From: VRUE01 sp963699225
GTDB lineage: Bacteria > Actinomycetota > Thermoleophilia > Solirubrobacterales > 70-9
Direction: 5' to 3'
Length of the DNA: 64,000 nt
Assembly (NCBI GenBank): GCA_963699225.1
Contig: OY969423.1
Coordinates: forward strand, 868,001-932,000
Of this stretch, positions 8,149-16,746 are shown in pieces. The notes under the pieces were generated by a model. That model was not told where the DNA came from. It worked only from the letters and a program-made list of their open reading frames with translations, and did no database searches. The translations under genes and the position numbers were made by a program. How positions within the stretch are numbered: position 1 is the first letter of the stretch; each line of letters starts with the position of its first letter.

Positions 8149-9123
8149 CTACCGCCCGATGCTCTGCTGGTACAGCGTGAACCCAATCCCCGAGCAAACA
8201 GCAGCGACGATCCAGAACCGCAACATGATCTTGGTCTCCGACCAAGCCATCATCTCGAAGTGATGGTGCAGCGGCGCCATCAGCAGGACGCGGCGGCGGA
8301 AGGTTTTGAAGGAGAAGACCTGGATCGCCACCGAGAGCGCCTCGATCACGAAGATGCCGCCGATGATGACCAGCAGCACCTCGGTCTGGGTCATCACCGC
8401 GAGAGCGCCAATTGCGCCCCCCAATCCGAGTGAACCGGTGTCCCCCATGAATATCGACGCCGGGAAGGCGTTGTACCAGAGGAATCCGATGCAGGCACCG
8501 ACCAAACAAGCCGAGAGCAGGGCGAGGTTCTGCTGCTCATTGGTGACGAAGGCGATCGCCGTGTAGGCGAGCAGGACGATCGCGCAGGAGCCGGCGGCGA
8601 GGCCGTCGAGGCCGTCGGTGAGGTTGACCCCGTTGGAGGTTCCACCGATGACGAGAAAGACGAGGACGAAGTAGAGGACCGGGCCAAGGTCGATCGAGGC
8701 GCCGCCGATGCGAAAGTAGAGAATCGGCTCGAGGCCAACCTCGTGGCGGGCGACCCACCAGAGGCCAAAGGCGAGGAAGAGCTGCAAGAGGATCTTCCAG
8801 CGGGCCGAGAGGCCGAGCGAGCGGCGCTTGACGATCTTGATGAAGTCGTCGGCGAAGCCGATCGCCGCGCACCCCATCGCCACCCCGAAGACGGCCATGC
8901 TCTGCGCATCGCGATCAGAGAGCACGAGGTAGGGCACGCAGATCGAGGCGAAGATGATCAGGCCGCCCATCGTCGGCGTGCCCGCCTTGGCGTGGTGCTC
9001 CTGCGGACCGTCCTCGCGGATGTGCTGGCCGAACTCCTTGACCCGCAGGTACTCGATGAACTTAGGGCCGAGGAAGATGCAGATCAGCATCGCCGCCATG
9101 CCGGCGATCAACACTTCACCCAT
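8149..9123 (-). CDS. mraY: Phospho-N-acetylmuramoyl-pentapeptide transferase MraY
   Basis: Integral membrane enzyme that transfers phospho-MurNAc-pentapeptide to undecaprenyl phosphate to make lipid I. The 324 aa hold about ten hydrophobic helices. AGTPTMGG, the Mg-binding GFADDFIK, NLTDGLDGLA and APLHHHFE are diagnostic. The ATG at 9123 overlaps the murF stop by 8 nt; longer reading-frame extensions upstream lie inside murF and are rejected. Confidence 0.96.
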   Translation of the reverse strand: MGEVLIAGMAAMLICIFLGPKFIEYLRVKEFGQHIREDGPQEHHAKAGTPTMGGLIIFASICVPYLVLSDRDAQSMAVFGVAMGCAAIGFADDFIKIVKRRSLGLSARWKILLQLFLAFGLWWVARHEVGLEPILYFRIGGASIDLGPVLYFVLVFLVIGGTSNGVNLTDGLDGLAAGSCAIVLLAYTAIAFVTNEQQNLALLSACLVGACIGFLWYNAFPASIFMGDTGSLGLGGAIGALAVMTQTEVLLVIIGGIFVIEALSVAIQVFSFKTFRRRVLLMAPLHHHFEMMAWSETKIMLRFWIVAAVCSGIGFTLYQQSIGR

Positions 9124-10480
9124 CGAGCAGCGCCCCCAGCGTCTCGGCCACGGCCTCGAGGCCAGCGGAGCGTGAGCCCTTGACCAGGATCGTGTCGCCG
9201 GGTTCAGCTTGGGCGGCGAGCCATTCGGCGGCCTCCTCGGGCGTGCCCAGCAACTCGTCCGGCCCGTAATCGCGAGCCGGCTCACCGACGCCGATCAGTA
9301 GGTCGATGCCGGCGGCACGGGCGCTCTCGCCGACCTCGCGGTGGTAGCCGGCGGCGTCAGGGCCGAGCTCGGCCATCTCGCCCAGAACCGCGATCCGTCG
9401 TTCCCCCTCGAGCGAAGCGAGGTGGGTGAGCGCAGCGCTCATCGAGACCGGGTTGGCGTTGTAGCAGTCGTTCACAAGGACGATTCCGTCGCCCATCTCG
9501 AGGCGCTCGCCCCGAAAGCGTGAGAAGCCTATGTTCGCAGCGCGGTCGGCCATCTCGGCAAGCGGCGCGCCCAGCGCCACGCCGGCCGCGACGGCAGCCA
9601 GTGCGTTCTCGAGGTTGTGCGCCTCGGAGAAGGGAAACTGGAAGGCTTGGCGCCCGGCAGGCGTCTCGATCAATGCCTCGGTAACGCCGTCCGAGATCCG
9701 GCTCTGGACCGCGAAGACCTCGCCGCCGGCGCCGAAGCGCAGCAGCCGCGGCGCCGCGGCCAGGTGCGGCTCCAGCTTGCCGGCGTCGGCCGGTACGACC
9801 GCGGTTCCATCGGCCGGCAGCGCCGCCAGGACCTCGGCCTTCGCCGCCGCGATCGCCTCGACCGAGCCGAGCAGCTCGACGTGGACCGGGCCGACGTTGG
9901 TGATCACCGCGACTTCGGGCTCGGCGATCGCGGCCAACTCGGCGATCTGGCCGGCGCCGCGCATCGCCATCTCCAAGACCAGGATCTCCGTGTCGTCGGG
10001 TGCTTCCAGCACGGTCAGCGGCAGCCCGATCTCGGTGTTGAGGTTCTCGCGGTTGGCGTGCACGCGCCCTGGCATAAGCGCCCGGGCGATGTCCTTGACC
10101 GAGGTCTTGCCCACCGAGCCGGTAACGCCGACGACGCGGACGCCGAGCTCCCGCCGCCAGGCTCGAGCGAGCGCCTGCAGGGCGGCGAGCGGGTCCGCGG
10201 CGGCGAAGACCCAGGCGCCTAGGCCGGCATCGCCCGCTCCAGTAGCCGAGGACATCTTCGACGCCATCTCCGGGTCGACGACAACTCCCCAGGCGCCGGC
10301 TTCGATCGCCGCCGCGGCGAACTCGCCGCCGTTGACGCGCTCGCCGGGGAGGCCGAAGAAGAGGTCGCCGGGCCCGGTCTCGCCGGAGCCGATCGTCGCT
10401 CGGACCGGCGCGCCGGCCTCCCCGCGCGCCACGACCTCAGCGCCACAGGCAGCGGCAATCTGCTCCGCATCGAGCCTCAA
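9116..10480 (-). CDS. murF: UDP-MurNAc-tripeptide--D-alanyl-D-alanine ligase MurF
   Basis: Mur ligase adding D-Ala-D-Ala to complete the UDP-MurNAc-pentapeptide. The P-loop VTGSVGKTS is at residues 119-127; NREN.N.EIG, EMAMRGAGQI, TNVGPVH and NDCYNANP follow in family order. The start codon is TTG at 10480, overlapping the murE stop as TTGA, a clear case of a non-ATG coupled start. The 454 aa are normal. Confidence 0.95.
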   Translation of the reverse strand: MRLDAEQIAAACGAEVVARGEAGAPVRATIGSGETGPGDLFFGLPGERVNGGEFAAAAIEAGAWGVVVDPEMASKMSSATGAGDAGLGAWVFAAADPLAALQALARAWRRELGVRVVGVTGSVGKTSVKDIARALMPGRVHANRENLNTEIGLPLTVLEAPDDTEILVLEMAMRGAGQIAELAAIAEPEVAVITNVGPVHVELLGSVEAIAAAKAEVLAALPADGTAVVPADAGKLEPHLAAAPRLLRFGAGGEVFAVQSRISDGVTEALIETPAGRQAFQFPFSEAHNLENALAAVAAGVALGAPLAEMADRAANIGFSRFRGERLEMGDGIVLVNDCYNANPVSMSAALTHLASLEGERRIAVLGEMAELGPDAAGYHREVGESARAAGIDLLIGVGEPARDYGPDELLGTPEEAAEWLAAQAEPGDTILVKGSRSAGLEAVAETLGALLDG

Positions 10481-11904
10481 AGCCGGCGCAGCTCCGCGCG
10501 GGCGACCTCGCGGTCGTCGAAGGGCAGCTTGCGACCCTCGGCGAACTCCTGGCCCTGCTCGTGCCCCTTGCCCGCGATCACCACCGTGTCACCGGGCCGT
10601 GCTTGCCCCAGCGCCAGCGCGATCGCGGCCTGCCGGTCGGGCTCGACCTCGACGTTGGCGCCGTTCTCGACCCCGCCGAGGATCTCGGCGATGATCGCCT
10701 CGGGGTCCTCGGAGCGCGGGTTGTCGGAGGTGACGATTGCCAGGTCCGAGAGCGCGGCCCCGGCCCGCCCCATCTTCGGCCGCTTGTCGCGGTCACGGTC
10801 GCCGCCGGCACCGAAGACCGCCAGCACCCGCCCCTCGCTCAGCCGCCGCGCTGCCCGCAGCACGTTCTCCAGCGAGTCCGGCGTGTGCGCGTAGTCGACC
10901 AGGACAGCGAAGTCCTGCCCCTCGTCGATCGGCTCGAACCGCCCCGGCACCCGCTCCGCTCGCCCCAGGCCCGCCGCCGAGTCCTCAGCCGAGACACCAA
11001 GCTCCCGAGCGGCGGCAAAGGCGCCGAGCGCGTTGGAAACGTTGAAGTGGCCGGGCAGCAGCGTCCGCACAGCCGTCCCACCGACCGAGAAGGCCGCCCC
11101 GCCGGCATCGAAGGAGACATCCGTCGCCACGAAGTCCGCGTTGACCCCCTCGGCGGAGAAGGCCACGCAATCGAATTCCGCCGCCAGGCGCCGCCCGTAC
11201 TCGTCGTCGGCATTGACGACCGCCGCCCCCGGCCCCATCTCGAAGAGCAGCCGCTTGGCCCGGAAGTAGTCCTCCATGTCGGCATGAAAGTCGAGGTGAT
11301 CCTGGGTCAGGTTCGTGAACAGCGCCAGCTCAAAATGAATCGAGTCGGCCCGGTGCAACGCCAGCGCGTGCGAGGAAACCTCCATCACACAGGCCTTGTC
11401 ACCCGCCTCCAGCATCCGCCTGAACGTCCCCTGCAGATCAACCGCCTCCGGCGTAGTCCGCTCAACCTCCTCCTCCACCCCACCAACAACCTGCCGCACC
11501 GTGCCGAGCAAACCGGTCTGGATGCCGGCCGCCTCCAAGATCTCGCGCAGCAAAAACGCAGTCGTGGTCTTCCCATTGGTCCCCGTCACCCCAACAACCC
11601 GCAGCTCCCCCGTCGGATCCCCCCAAAACCGAGCCGCCAAAGGCGCCATAGCCGCCCGCGCATCCGGAACCACCACCTGCGCCACATCAACCTCCAACTC
11701 CCGCTCCACCACCAGCGCCACGGCGCCAGCCCCCACGGCGCCCGCAGCAAACTCATGCCCATCGACCTTCTCCCCCGGCACGCAGAAAAACAGCGCCCCG
11801 GGCCCCACTTTTCGGCTGTCGTAAGCCAAAGACTCAACATCTACGGCGGAATCCCCAACGATTCGGGCCTCAGGAATCTCCGCGACGAGCGCTGCCAATC
11901 TCAC
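10477..11904 (-). CDS. murE: UDP-MurNAc-tripeptide synthetase MurE (meso-diaminopimelate type)
   Basis: Mur ligase that adds the third residue of the stem peptide. The P-loop GTNGKTTT is at residues 108-115, TTPEAVDLQ and MEVSSHAL follow, and DNPR at about 394-397 is the signature of meso-diaminopimelate-specific enzymes, so the organism probably has A1gamma-type peptidoglycan. The start chosen is GTG at 11904, giving 475 aa. A GTG at 11949 would place the N-terminus inside the upstream palindrome and adds residues not typical of the family. Confidence 0.95.
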   Translation of the reverse strand: MRLAALVAEIPEARIVGDSAVDVESLAYDSRKVGPGALFFCVPGEKVDGHEFAAGAVGAGAVALVVERELEVDVAQVVVPDARAAMAPLAARFWGDPTGELRVVGVTGTNGKTTTAFLLREILEAAGIQTGLLGTVRQVVGGVEEEVERTTPEAVDLQGTFRRMLEAGDKACVMEVSSHALALHRADSIHFELALFTNLTQDHLDFHADMEDYFRAKRLLFEMGPGAAVVNADDEYGRRLAAEFDCVAFSAEGVNADFVATDVSFDAGGAAFSVGGTAVRTLLPGHFNVSNALGAFAAARELGVSAEDSAAGLGRAERVPGRFEPIDEGQDFAVLVDYAHTPDSLENVLRAARRLSEGRVLAVFGAGGDRDRDKRPKMGRAGAALSDLAIVTSDNPRSEDPEAIIAEILGGVENGANVEVEPDRQAAIALALGQARPGDTVVIAGKGHEQGQEFAEGRKLPFDDREVARAELRRL

Positions 11905-11921
11905 CTGCCGGATTCTAGGTA

Positions 11922-11997
11922 GGGCGTCGGGCACCCCTGCCCAAAACACTCAAGCGAGGCCCCTGCCGAGCGTTTTGGGCAGGGGTGCCCGACGCCC
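11922..11997. repeat. Long palindromic element, copy 2 (26-24-26), between ftsI and murE
   Basis: Arms 11922-11947 and 11972-11997 are perfectly complementary over 26 nt around a 24-nt centre. The element begins 6 nt after the ftsI stop, and murE starts about 18 nt further on. Compared with the copy at 8065-8140, the outer GGGCGTC, the inner CAAAACACTCAAGCG and most of the centre are identical, while the middle of each arm differs and is compensated on the other side. In this copy the inner 7-bp stem has two mismatches. Confidence 0.85.
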
Positions 11998-12003
11998 CCA
12001 CCT

Positions 12004-13656
12004 CTATTCCGCCGGCACCCCGAGATATGGAAGAGCAAACGCCGCGATCTTGCCAAACGCCGGAGCCGCCACCGACCCGCCGTAGATTTCCCCTTGCGGC
12101 TCATCCACAATCACCGAAACCAACAGCTGCGGATCCTGCGCCGGCGCAAACCCGATAAACGAAGCGATGTACTTGGTCTCGGAGTAAGTCCCGTTTTCCG
12201 CCACCTGCGCGGTCCCCGTCTTTCCCGCCAGCTTGTAGCCAGGCACGCTTACCGCCGAGGCCGTACCACCGGCTTCCAGCACCCCCTCGAGCATTTCCCG
12301 CACCTGCGCCGCCACGCCCGAGTCGATCACGCGGTGGCCCTTCGGCTCGTGCACGGTTTCGTCGCCGACCTTCTCGATCAGCTGTGGTTGGCGCAGGATG
12401 CCGCCGTTGGCGATCGCCTGGTAGCCGGCCATCATCTGCATCGGTGTCACCCCAAGGCCCTGGCCCATCGGCAGGTTGCCCATGGTCGAGCCGGAGTACT
12501 CGTCCAGCTTCGGCACTAGGCCCTGTTCCTCGTCGGGGTACTGGACCCCGGTCGGCCGGCCGAAGCCGAAACGGTCGATCCACTTGCTGAATCGCTCCGC
12601 CCCCAGCTTGAGGCCGATCGTGACGGCGCCGACGTTGGAGGACTGGGCGAGGATCTGCGCCACGGTGAGCGACACCGGCGGCCGCGCCTCAGCGTCTTCG
12701 ATGATCCGGTCGGCCACGTGCAGCTGCGAGGGCAGGTAAAAGGACGTTTCCGGCGTCACTTCTTTTTCCTCCAGCGCCGCGGCGACGGTGAACGCCTTGA
12801 AGGTCGAGCCGGGCTCATAAGTGAAGCCGGTGGCGCGGTTCAAGAGGTCTTCCGGGCTGGCGCTGGAGAGGTCACTGAGGTCAACCGGCGGCCAGTTGGC
12901 CATCGCCAGGACCTGCGAGTTGCGCGGGTTCATCACGATTGCGGTGGCGCCCTTGGGCGCGTAGGTTTCGCCGACTTCGGCCAGCACTTCCTCGGTCTTC
13001 TGCTCGATCGCGGGATCGAGCGTGAGCTGGATGTTTTCCCCGTCTTCGGCTTCCTGCGCGGTTTCCAGCCGGATCGGTTCGCCGCTCGCGTCGGTGACGA
13101 TGCGGCGTTCGCCGTCGGTGCCGCGCAGCACGTCTTCCTCGCCCCGTTCGAGCCCAGTGAGGCCTTCGTTTTCGGTGCCGACCGCGCCAATCACTTGCGC
13201 CGCCAGCTCGCCCTGCGGGTAGATGCGGCGGCTGTCGGGGTCCTGGCCGATCCCCTGAAGGTGGAGCCTTTCGATCCGCTTCGCGGTCGGCAACTCGACC
13301 TGTTTGGCCAGCACCGAGTAGGTCGTTTCAGCGGTCACCGCGCCCAGCACCTTGCGCTCGTCGAGGCCGAGGATCGGCGCCAGTTTTTCCGCCGCCAGGG
13401 CGGGCTTGCTGACTTCCGGTGGCACGGCGAAGATCGTCGCCGTGTCTTCGGAGGCGGCGAGGGCGTTGCCGCGGCGATCGAGCACGCTGCCGCGCAGGCT
13501 GGGCAGGGCGACCGATTCGGTCTGCTGGCTGATCGCCTCGGAGGCAAGCTTCGCGCCCTGCACACCCTGCAGCCAGAAGGCGCGGGCGCCGACTACAACG
13601 AAGCAAAAGAGGAAACCGGCGAAGAGGAGGCCGATCCTTCGCTCGATCACCTTCAC
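12004..13656 (-). CDS. ftsI: Septal transpeptidase FtsI (class B penicillin-binding protein)
   Basis: Cross-links peptidoglycan at the septum together with FtsW. One N-terminal membrane helix lies at residues 9-24, then a dimerisation domain with RGSVLDRRG, then the transpeptidase domain. Catalytic motifs are STFK (Ser284-Lys287), SSN (339-341) and KTGTA (479-483). At 550 aa it lacks C-terminal PASTA repeats. The start lies 11 nt after the ftsL stop. A 26-bp palindrome follows the stop codon. Confidence 0.95.
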   Translation of the reverse strand: MKVIERRIGLLFAGFLFCFVVVGARAFWLQGVQGAKLASEAISQQTESVALPSLRGSVLDRRGNALAASEDTATIFAVPPEVSKPALAAEKLAPILGLDERKVLGAVTAETTYSVLAKQVELPTAKRIERLHLQGIGQDPDSRRIYPQGELAAQVIGAVGTENEGLTGLERGEEDVLRGTDGERRIVTDASGEPIRLETAQEAEDGENIQLTLDPAIEQKTEEVLAEVGETYAPKGATAIVMNPRNSQVLAMANWPPVDLSDLSSASPEDLLNRATGFTYEPGSTFKAFTVAAALEEKEVTPETSFYLPSQLHVADRIIEDAEARPPVSLTVAQILAQSSNVGAVTIGLKLGAERFSKWIDRFGFGRPTGVQYPDEEQGLVPKLDEYSGSTMGNLPMGQGLGVTPMQMMAGYQAIANGGILRQPQLIEKVGDETVHEPKGHRVIDSGVAAQVREMLEGVLEAGGTASAVSVPGYKLAGKTGTAQVAENGTYSETKYIASFIGFAPAQDPQLLVSVIVDEPQGEIYGGSVAAPAFGKIAAFALPYLGVPAE

Positions 13657-13667
13657 GCGGCAGACCC

Positions 13668-14207
13668 CTAGTAGCCCGAAGCCGCCGCGGCGAGCCGCTG
13701 GGCAGCGATCGCCACGTCCTGCTTGGACGCCTGCAGGTAACTGGCCCCGTCAGAGGCGACGGCGACGAGGCCAAGGCCGGCGGCTTCGTGGCGCACGCGA
13801 GCCGAGCCGTAAAGACGCGCGGTTCGGCCACCCAGCAGCGAGTTCTCCTCTTCCAGCGCGGTGATGTTGCGCTCGACGTGGCCGGCGGTGGCGGAGAGGC
13901 TGAGAGTGACCACGTTGACCCCGACGATCCCGACCAGCAGCACGCCGAGCACGGCGATCCAGGCGCGGCCGCGGGTCATCCGCACCATCAGGCTCGAGTC
14001 GGGAAGCTGGCGGACCGCAGTGGCGGCGCCGGCCGCGATCGGGATCAGCTGGCCGCCGGGGCGGCGACTGGGAGCTTTGCGGCGGGTCGGCGCCTTGCGC
14101 GCGGGAGCTTTGCGGGCCGGGGCCGCCGTGGGGGCGGCCTTGACCGGCCGCGGTTTGCGGCGCGGAGGAGCGGCAACAGCCCCCTGACGCACGGTCGCCG
14201 CCTCCAT
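13668..14207 (-). CDS. ftsL: FtsL/FtsB-like septum-formation initiator
   Basis: Small bitopic divisome protein of 179 aa. The first 80 residues are cytoplasmic, rich in Ala, Pro, Lys and Arg (repeated 'RKAP' units), followed by one membrane helix at about 82-104 and a short coiled coil (about 105-135) containing the family's 'ALEEENSLL' pattern. Sequence similarity in this family is weak, so the call rests on topology and on its place between rsmH and ftsI. The ATG overlaps the rsmH stop as TGATG. Confidence 0.82.
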   Translation of the reverse strand: MEAATVRQGAVAAPPRRKPRPVKAAPTAAPARKAPARKAPTRRKAPSRRPGGQLIPIAAGAATAVRQLPDSSLMVRMTRGRAWIAVLGVLLVGIVGVNVVTLSLSATAGHVERNITALEEENSLLGGRTARLYGSARVRHEAAGLGLVAVASDGASYLQASKQDVAIAAQRLAAAASGY

Positions 14208-15223
14208 CAGGCCACCGCCTCGGCCGGCTCGGCGATCTTCATCGAGACGCGCAGGTGGGCGCTCTTGGAGCGCGGGTTGGTCGCGACCTCCTCCGGGCCG
14301 GGTGCGACGGCGCGACGGGTCAGCGGCTCGGCTTCGGGCTCGCGACCACAGACGCAGACCGGTAGCTCCGGCGGGCAGACGCAACCCTTGGCGCGCTCGG
14401 CGAGGAACTGCTTGACGCGCCGGTCCTCGAGCGAGTGGAAGGAGATCGCCGCGAGGCGGCCGCCGACCGGCAGCATGCCCCAGGCGGTCGGCAGCGCGTC
14501 CTCGAGCGAGTCGAGCTCGCCGTTGACGGCGATCCGGATCGCCTGGAAGCTGCGCTTGGCCGGGTGCCCGCCGCCGAAACGGGCCGAGGCCGGCATGCCG
14601 GCTTTGATCGCGTCGACCAGCTCGGAAGTCGTCGAGAGCGGACGGCGGCGAGTGATCTCGCGGGCGATCCCGCCGGCGTAGCGCTCCTCGCCGAAGCGGC
14701 GCAGCGCCTGCGCCAGGCGCGACTCCGGCCACTCGTTGACGATGTCGGCGGCGCTCAGCTGCTGGCGGGTGTCCATGCGCATGTCGAGGGGGGCGTCGTA
14801 GGAATAAGAGAAGCCCCGCTCCCAGGCATCGACCTGCATCGAGGACATTCCGAGGTCCATGTAGACCATCTCTGGACGCATGCCTTCGCCGTACATGGCA
14901 CGGAGACCTGCTGCAAAGTCGCTGGAAATGAAGCGGGTCGAGCAGGGCGCCTCGGCGGCGAAGGCTTCGTATCGGGCCAGCGCGCCGGGATCGCGGTCGA
15001 TGCAGATCAGCGTTCCGTCGGGCCCCAGGGCCTCGGCGAGGAGACGGGCGTGACCGCCGGCGCCGAAGGTGCAGTCGATCGCGGTCTCGCCCGGCTGCGG
15101 CGCCAGCAGGTCGACCAGCTCGGCGGCGAGGACGGGTTCGTGTTCGGTTGGCATATAGACAAGGTTTGCGCGAGTTAAGTCTCGGCTGCCCAGGGTCGGG
15201 GTTGAGTAGGCACGGCTCGCCAT
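14207..15223 (-). CDS. rsmH: 16S rRNA (cytosine(1402)-N4)-methyltransferase RsmH (MraW)
   Basis: S-adenosylmethionine-dependent enzyme methylating C1402 of 16S rRNA. The HEPVLAAELV start of the fold, CTFGAGGHARLLAE SAM loop, DRDPGAL, MDLGMSSMQVD and SFHSLEDRRVKQF are diagnostic. A cysteine-containing segment (CVCPPELPVCVCG) near the end is a usual family insert. Two starts are possible: ATG at 15223, one nucleotide after mraZ with GAGTGAG upstream, or ATG at 15154, which matches the usual family N-terminus. Confidence 0.95.
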   Translation of the reverse strand: MASRAYSTPTLGSRDLTRANLVYMPTEHEPVLAAELVDLLAPQPGETAIDCTFGAGGHARLLAEALGPDGTLICIDRDPGALARYEAFAAEAPCSTRFISSDFAAGLRAMYGEGMRPEMVYMDLGMSSMQVDAWERGFSYSYDAPLDMRMDTRQQLSAADIVNEWPESRLAQALRRFGEERYAGGIAREITRRRPLSTTSELVDAIKAGMPASARFGGGHPAKRSFQAIRIAVNGELDSLEDALPTAWGMLPVGGRLAAISFHSLEDRRVKQFLAERAKGCVCPPELPVCVCGREPEAEPLTRRAVAPGPEEVATNPRSKSAHLRVSMKIAEPAEAVA

Positions 15224-15224
15224 C

Positions 15225-15668
15225 TCACTCAGGCGCTCCGTTGGCGGCCAGGCCCTCGGCGATCTCCGGCGCCGAGGCGTCGAGCTCGGCCTCCTGCTTG
15301 GCCCAGGCCTCGGCGTTCCAGATCTCCAGGTACTCCCCCGTGCCGACGACGACGCAGGGCCCGTTCAGCCCAGCGTGCTCGATCAACGGCTTGGGCACGC
15401 GGATGCGGCCGGCGGAGTCGAGCTTCTCGTCGAAGGAGCCGCCGTGGAAGCGACGGCGCAGCTGGCGCGCATCGCGGCCGAAGGGGCTGTGCGGCGAGAG
15501 GAAGCGATCGGAGAGCTGCTCGAACTCGGCGGTCGTGTGCATCCAGACGCAGGGGTCGAAGCCCTTGGAGAGAACGATGCCATCGGAGAGGGCGGCCCTG
15601 AACCGGGAAGGAACCGTGAGGCGATCCTTTGAATCGAGACTGTGCTCGTAGAGGCCCCGAAATGCCAC
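15225..15668 (-). CDS. mraZ: Transcriptional regulator MraZ
   Basis: DNA-binding protein of the AbrB/SpoVT swapped-hairpin class and first gene of the dcw cluster. It typically represses its own operon through GTGGG repeats. Two repeated domains are visible: FRGLYEHSLDSKDRLTVPSRFR near the N-terminus and DEKLDSAGRIRVPKPLIE in the second half. The start is GTG at 15668 with AAAGGAA 7-8 nt upstream. At 147 aa it has normal length. The boxes expected for MraZ binding are found in its own promoter. Confidence 0.95.
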   Translation of the reverse strand: MAFRGLYEHSLDSKDRLTVPSRFRAALSDGIVLSKGFDPCVWMHTTAEFEQLSDRFLSPHSPFGRDARQLRRRFHGGSFDEKLDSAGRIRVPKPLIEHAGLNGPCVVVGTGEYLEIWNAEAWAKQEAELDASAPEIAEGLAANGAPE

Positions 15669-15717
15669 CGCCGGTTCCTTTCTTTGCGAGCGCTGCGCGT
15701 GGACCAGGAAAAGAGTT

Positions 15718-15762
15718 AGGACCGAGGTGATGAGGTGGGAGGAGCCTCACCACCCCGGTCCT
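15718..15762 (-). promoter_or_regulatory. Stable hairpin in the mraZ leader, possible attenuator
   Basis: In the transcript the 18-nt arms (15745-15762 and 15718-15735) pair fully with two G-U wobbles around a 9-nt loop. The bases just downstream read AACTCTTTTCC, a weak U-rich stretch. It lies between the promoter and the mraZ start, so it could be an attenuator or 5' protective structure for the whole dcw transcript. Confidence 0.5.
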
Positions 15763-15781
15763 GGGCTTCAACTCGAGCGGC

Positions 15782-15810
15782 ACAGTAACCCACTTTCCCC
15801 CACTTTGCAA
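15782..15810 (-). promoter_or_regulatory. Candidate promoter of the dcw operon
   Basis: On the minus strand TTGCAA (15805-15810) and TACTGT (15782-15787) are spaced by exactly 17 nt. Two GTGGG repeats fill the spacer between the two hexamers, so a protein bound there would directly block RNA polymerase. It is about 115 nt upstream of the mraZ start. Confidence 0.5.
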
Positions 15811-15834
15811 CACGACCCCACAATGCAAGCCCAT
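15789..15834 (-). promoter_or_regulatory. MraZ-box cluster (GTGGG repeats) upstream of mraZ
   Basis: Read on the minus strand there are GTGGG repeats at 15789-15793, 15799-15803 and 15817-15821, and an ATGGG at 15830-15834. The two nearest the start are 10 nt apart (GTGGG-N5-GTGGG), the spacing known for MraZ operators. Autoregulation by MraZ is established for the family; that these copies are used is inferred. Confidence 0.7.
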
Positions 15835-15861
15835 TTGCAACCCCTGCGTTAGGTTGCCCGC

Positions 15862-16746
15862 GTGAGCGAGGAGCAGACCGCACCACCGCCCCAGGCGCCC
15901 AGCGAGGGACTCCCGGACGACGCCAACGACCTGCGCGGGTTCCACTTCAAGCGCCTGCTCGGCAAGCCGCTCACCTGGATCCTGATCGGGATCGAGGTGG
16001 TCGTGATCGGCGTCGTCCTCGCCGTCTACGTCGGCGCGGTGATCGGCGGAGCGGGCGCCGTCGCCGCACTTCTACTCGGCCTCCTAGCCGTCTTCGCGAT
16101 CGCCGACTCGCGTGCCGAGCAGAGCTTCTTCGAGACCTATGCAACCCAGAACGGCCTGGAACTGGGAGGCCGCAACCCGCTGCCCGAAGCAACCCCGCTG
16201 CTGTGCAAGGGCAACGACCGCTACGCCGAGCGCACGCTCTCCGGCCCCTTTGCCGACGACGTCGAGGGCATCCTCGCCCTCTACACCTACGAGGAGGAGA
16301 GCACCGACGCCGACGGGGACCGGCAGACCAACTACTACCACTACACGGTCGGCCTGGTCTCGGTGCCCGAGTGCGCCGCGCACGCGCCCCAGCTCTACTG
16401 CCGGCGCAAGTCGGGCCTGCGCTCATTGGAGAAGCTCGAGGATGCCTTCCGCTCGACCGAGCGGGTGCACTTGGAGAGCGAGGCGCTCGCCGAGCGCTAC
16501 GAGATCTTCTCCGGCAAGGAGCAAGACCAGGTCTGGCTACGCCGTCTCTTCTCCCCCACGTTCATCGTCTGGCTCGGCGAGGAAGCGCCGAAGAAGTTCG
16601 CCTTCGAGCTCGTCGCTGGCACGCTCTGCTGTTTCGTCAACGGCCACAGGGGGTCGGCCGCTGAGCTCGACATGATCCGCGCCGCCTCGGCAACCGTTGC
16701 CCGCCGACTCCTCGAGGAGTCGCAAGAAACAAGTCCTCCTAGCTAA
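15862..16746 (+). CDS. Unknown membrane-anchored protein, divergent from mraZ
   Basis: No family was recognised. The 294-aa protein has a short acidic N-terminus, two adjacent hydrophobic helices (about residues 38-57 and 60-80) and a soluble domain of about 210 residues rich in aromatic and charged residues. A segment with DRQTNYYHYTVG suggests a beta-rich fold, and a W-L-R-R-L-F-S-P-T segment follows. The start is GTG at 15862. It is transcribed away from the dcw operon and its last 8 nt overlap the end of the convergent tad gene. Confidence 0.7.
   Translation: MSEEQTAPPPQAPSEGLPDDANDLRGFHFKRLLGKPLTWILIGIEVVVIGVVLAVYVGAVIGGAGAVAALLLGLLAVFAIADSRAEQSFFETYATQNGLELGGRNPLPEATPLLCKGNDRYAERTLSGPFADDVEGILALYTYEEESTDADGDRQTNYYHYTVGLVSVPECAAHAPQLYCRRKSGLRSLEKLEDAFRSTERVHLESEALAERYEIFSGKEQDQVWLRRLFSPTFIVWLGEEAPKKFAFELVAGTLCCFVNGHRGSAAELDMIRAASATVARRLLEESQETSPPS

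Noticed and set aside
8065..11997. CRISPR-like array from the repeated palindromes
   Set aside because: Only two copies, 3.8 kb apart, each with its own inverted repeat; no spacers and no cas genes.
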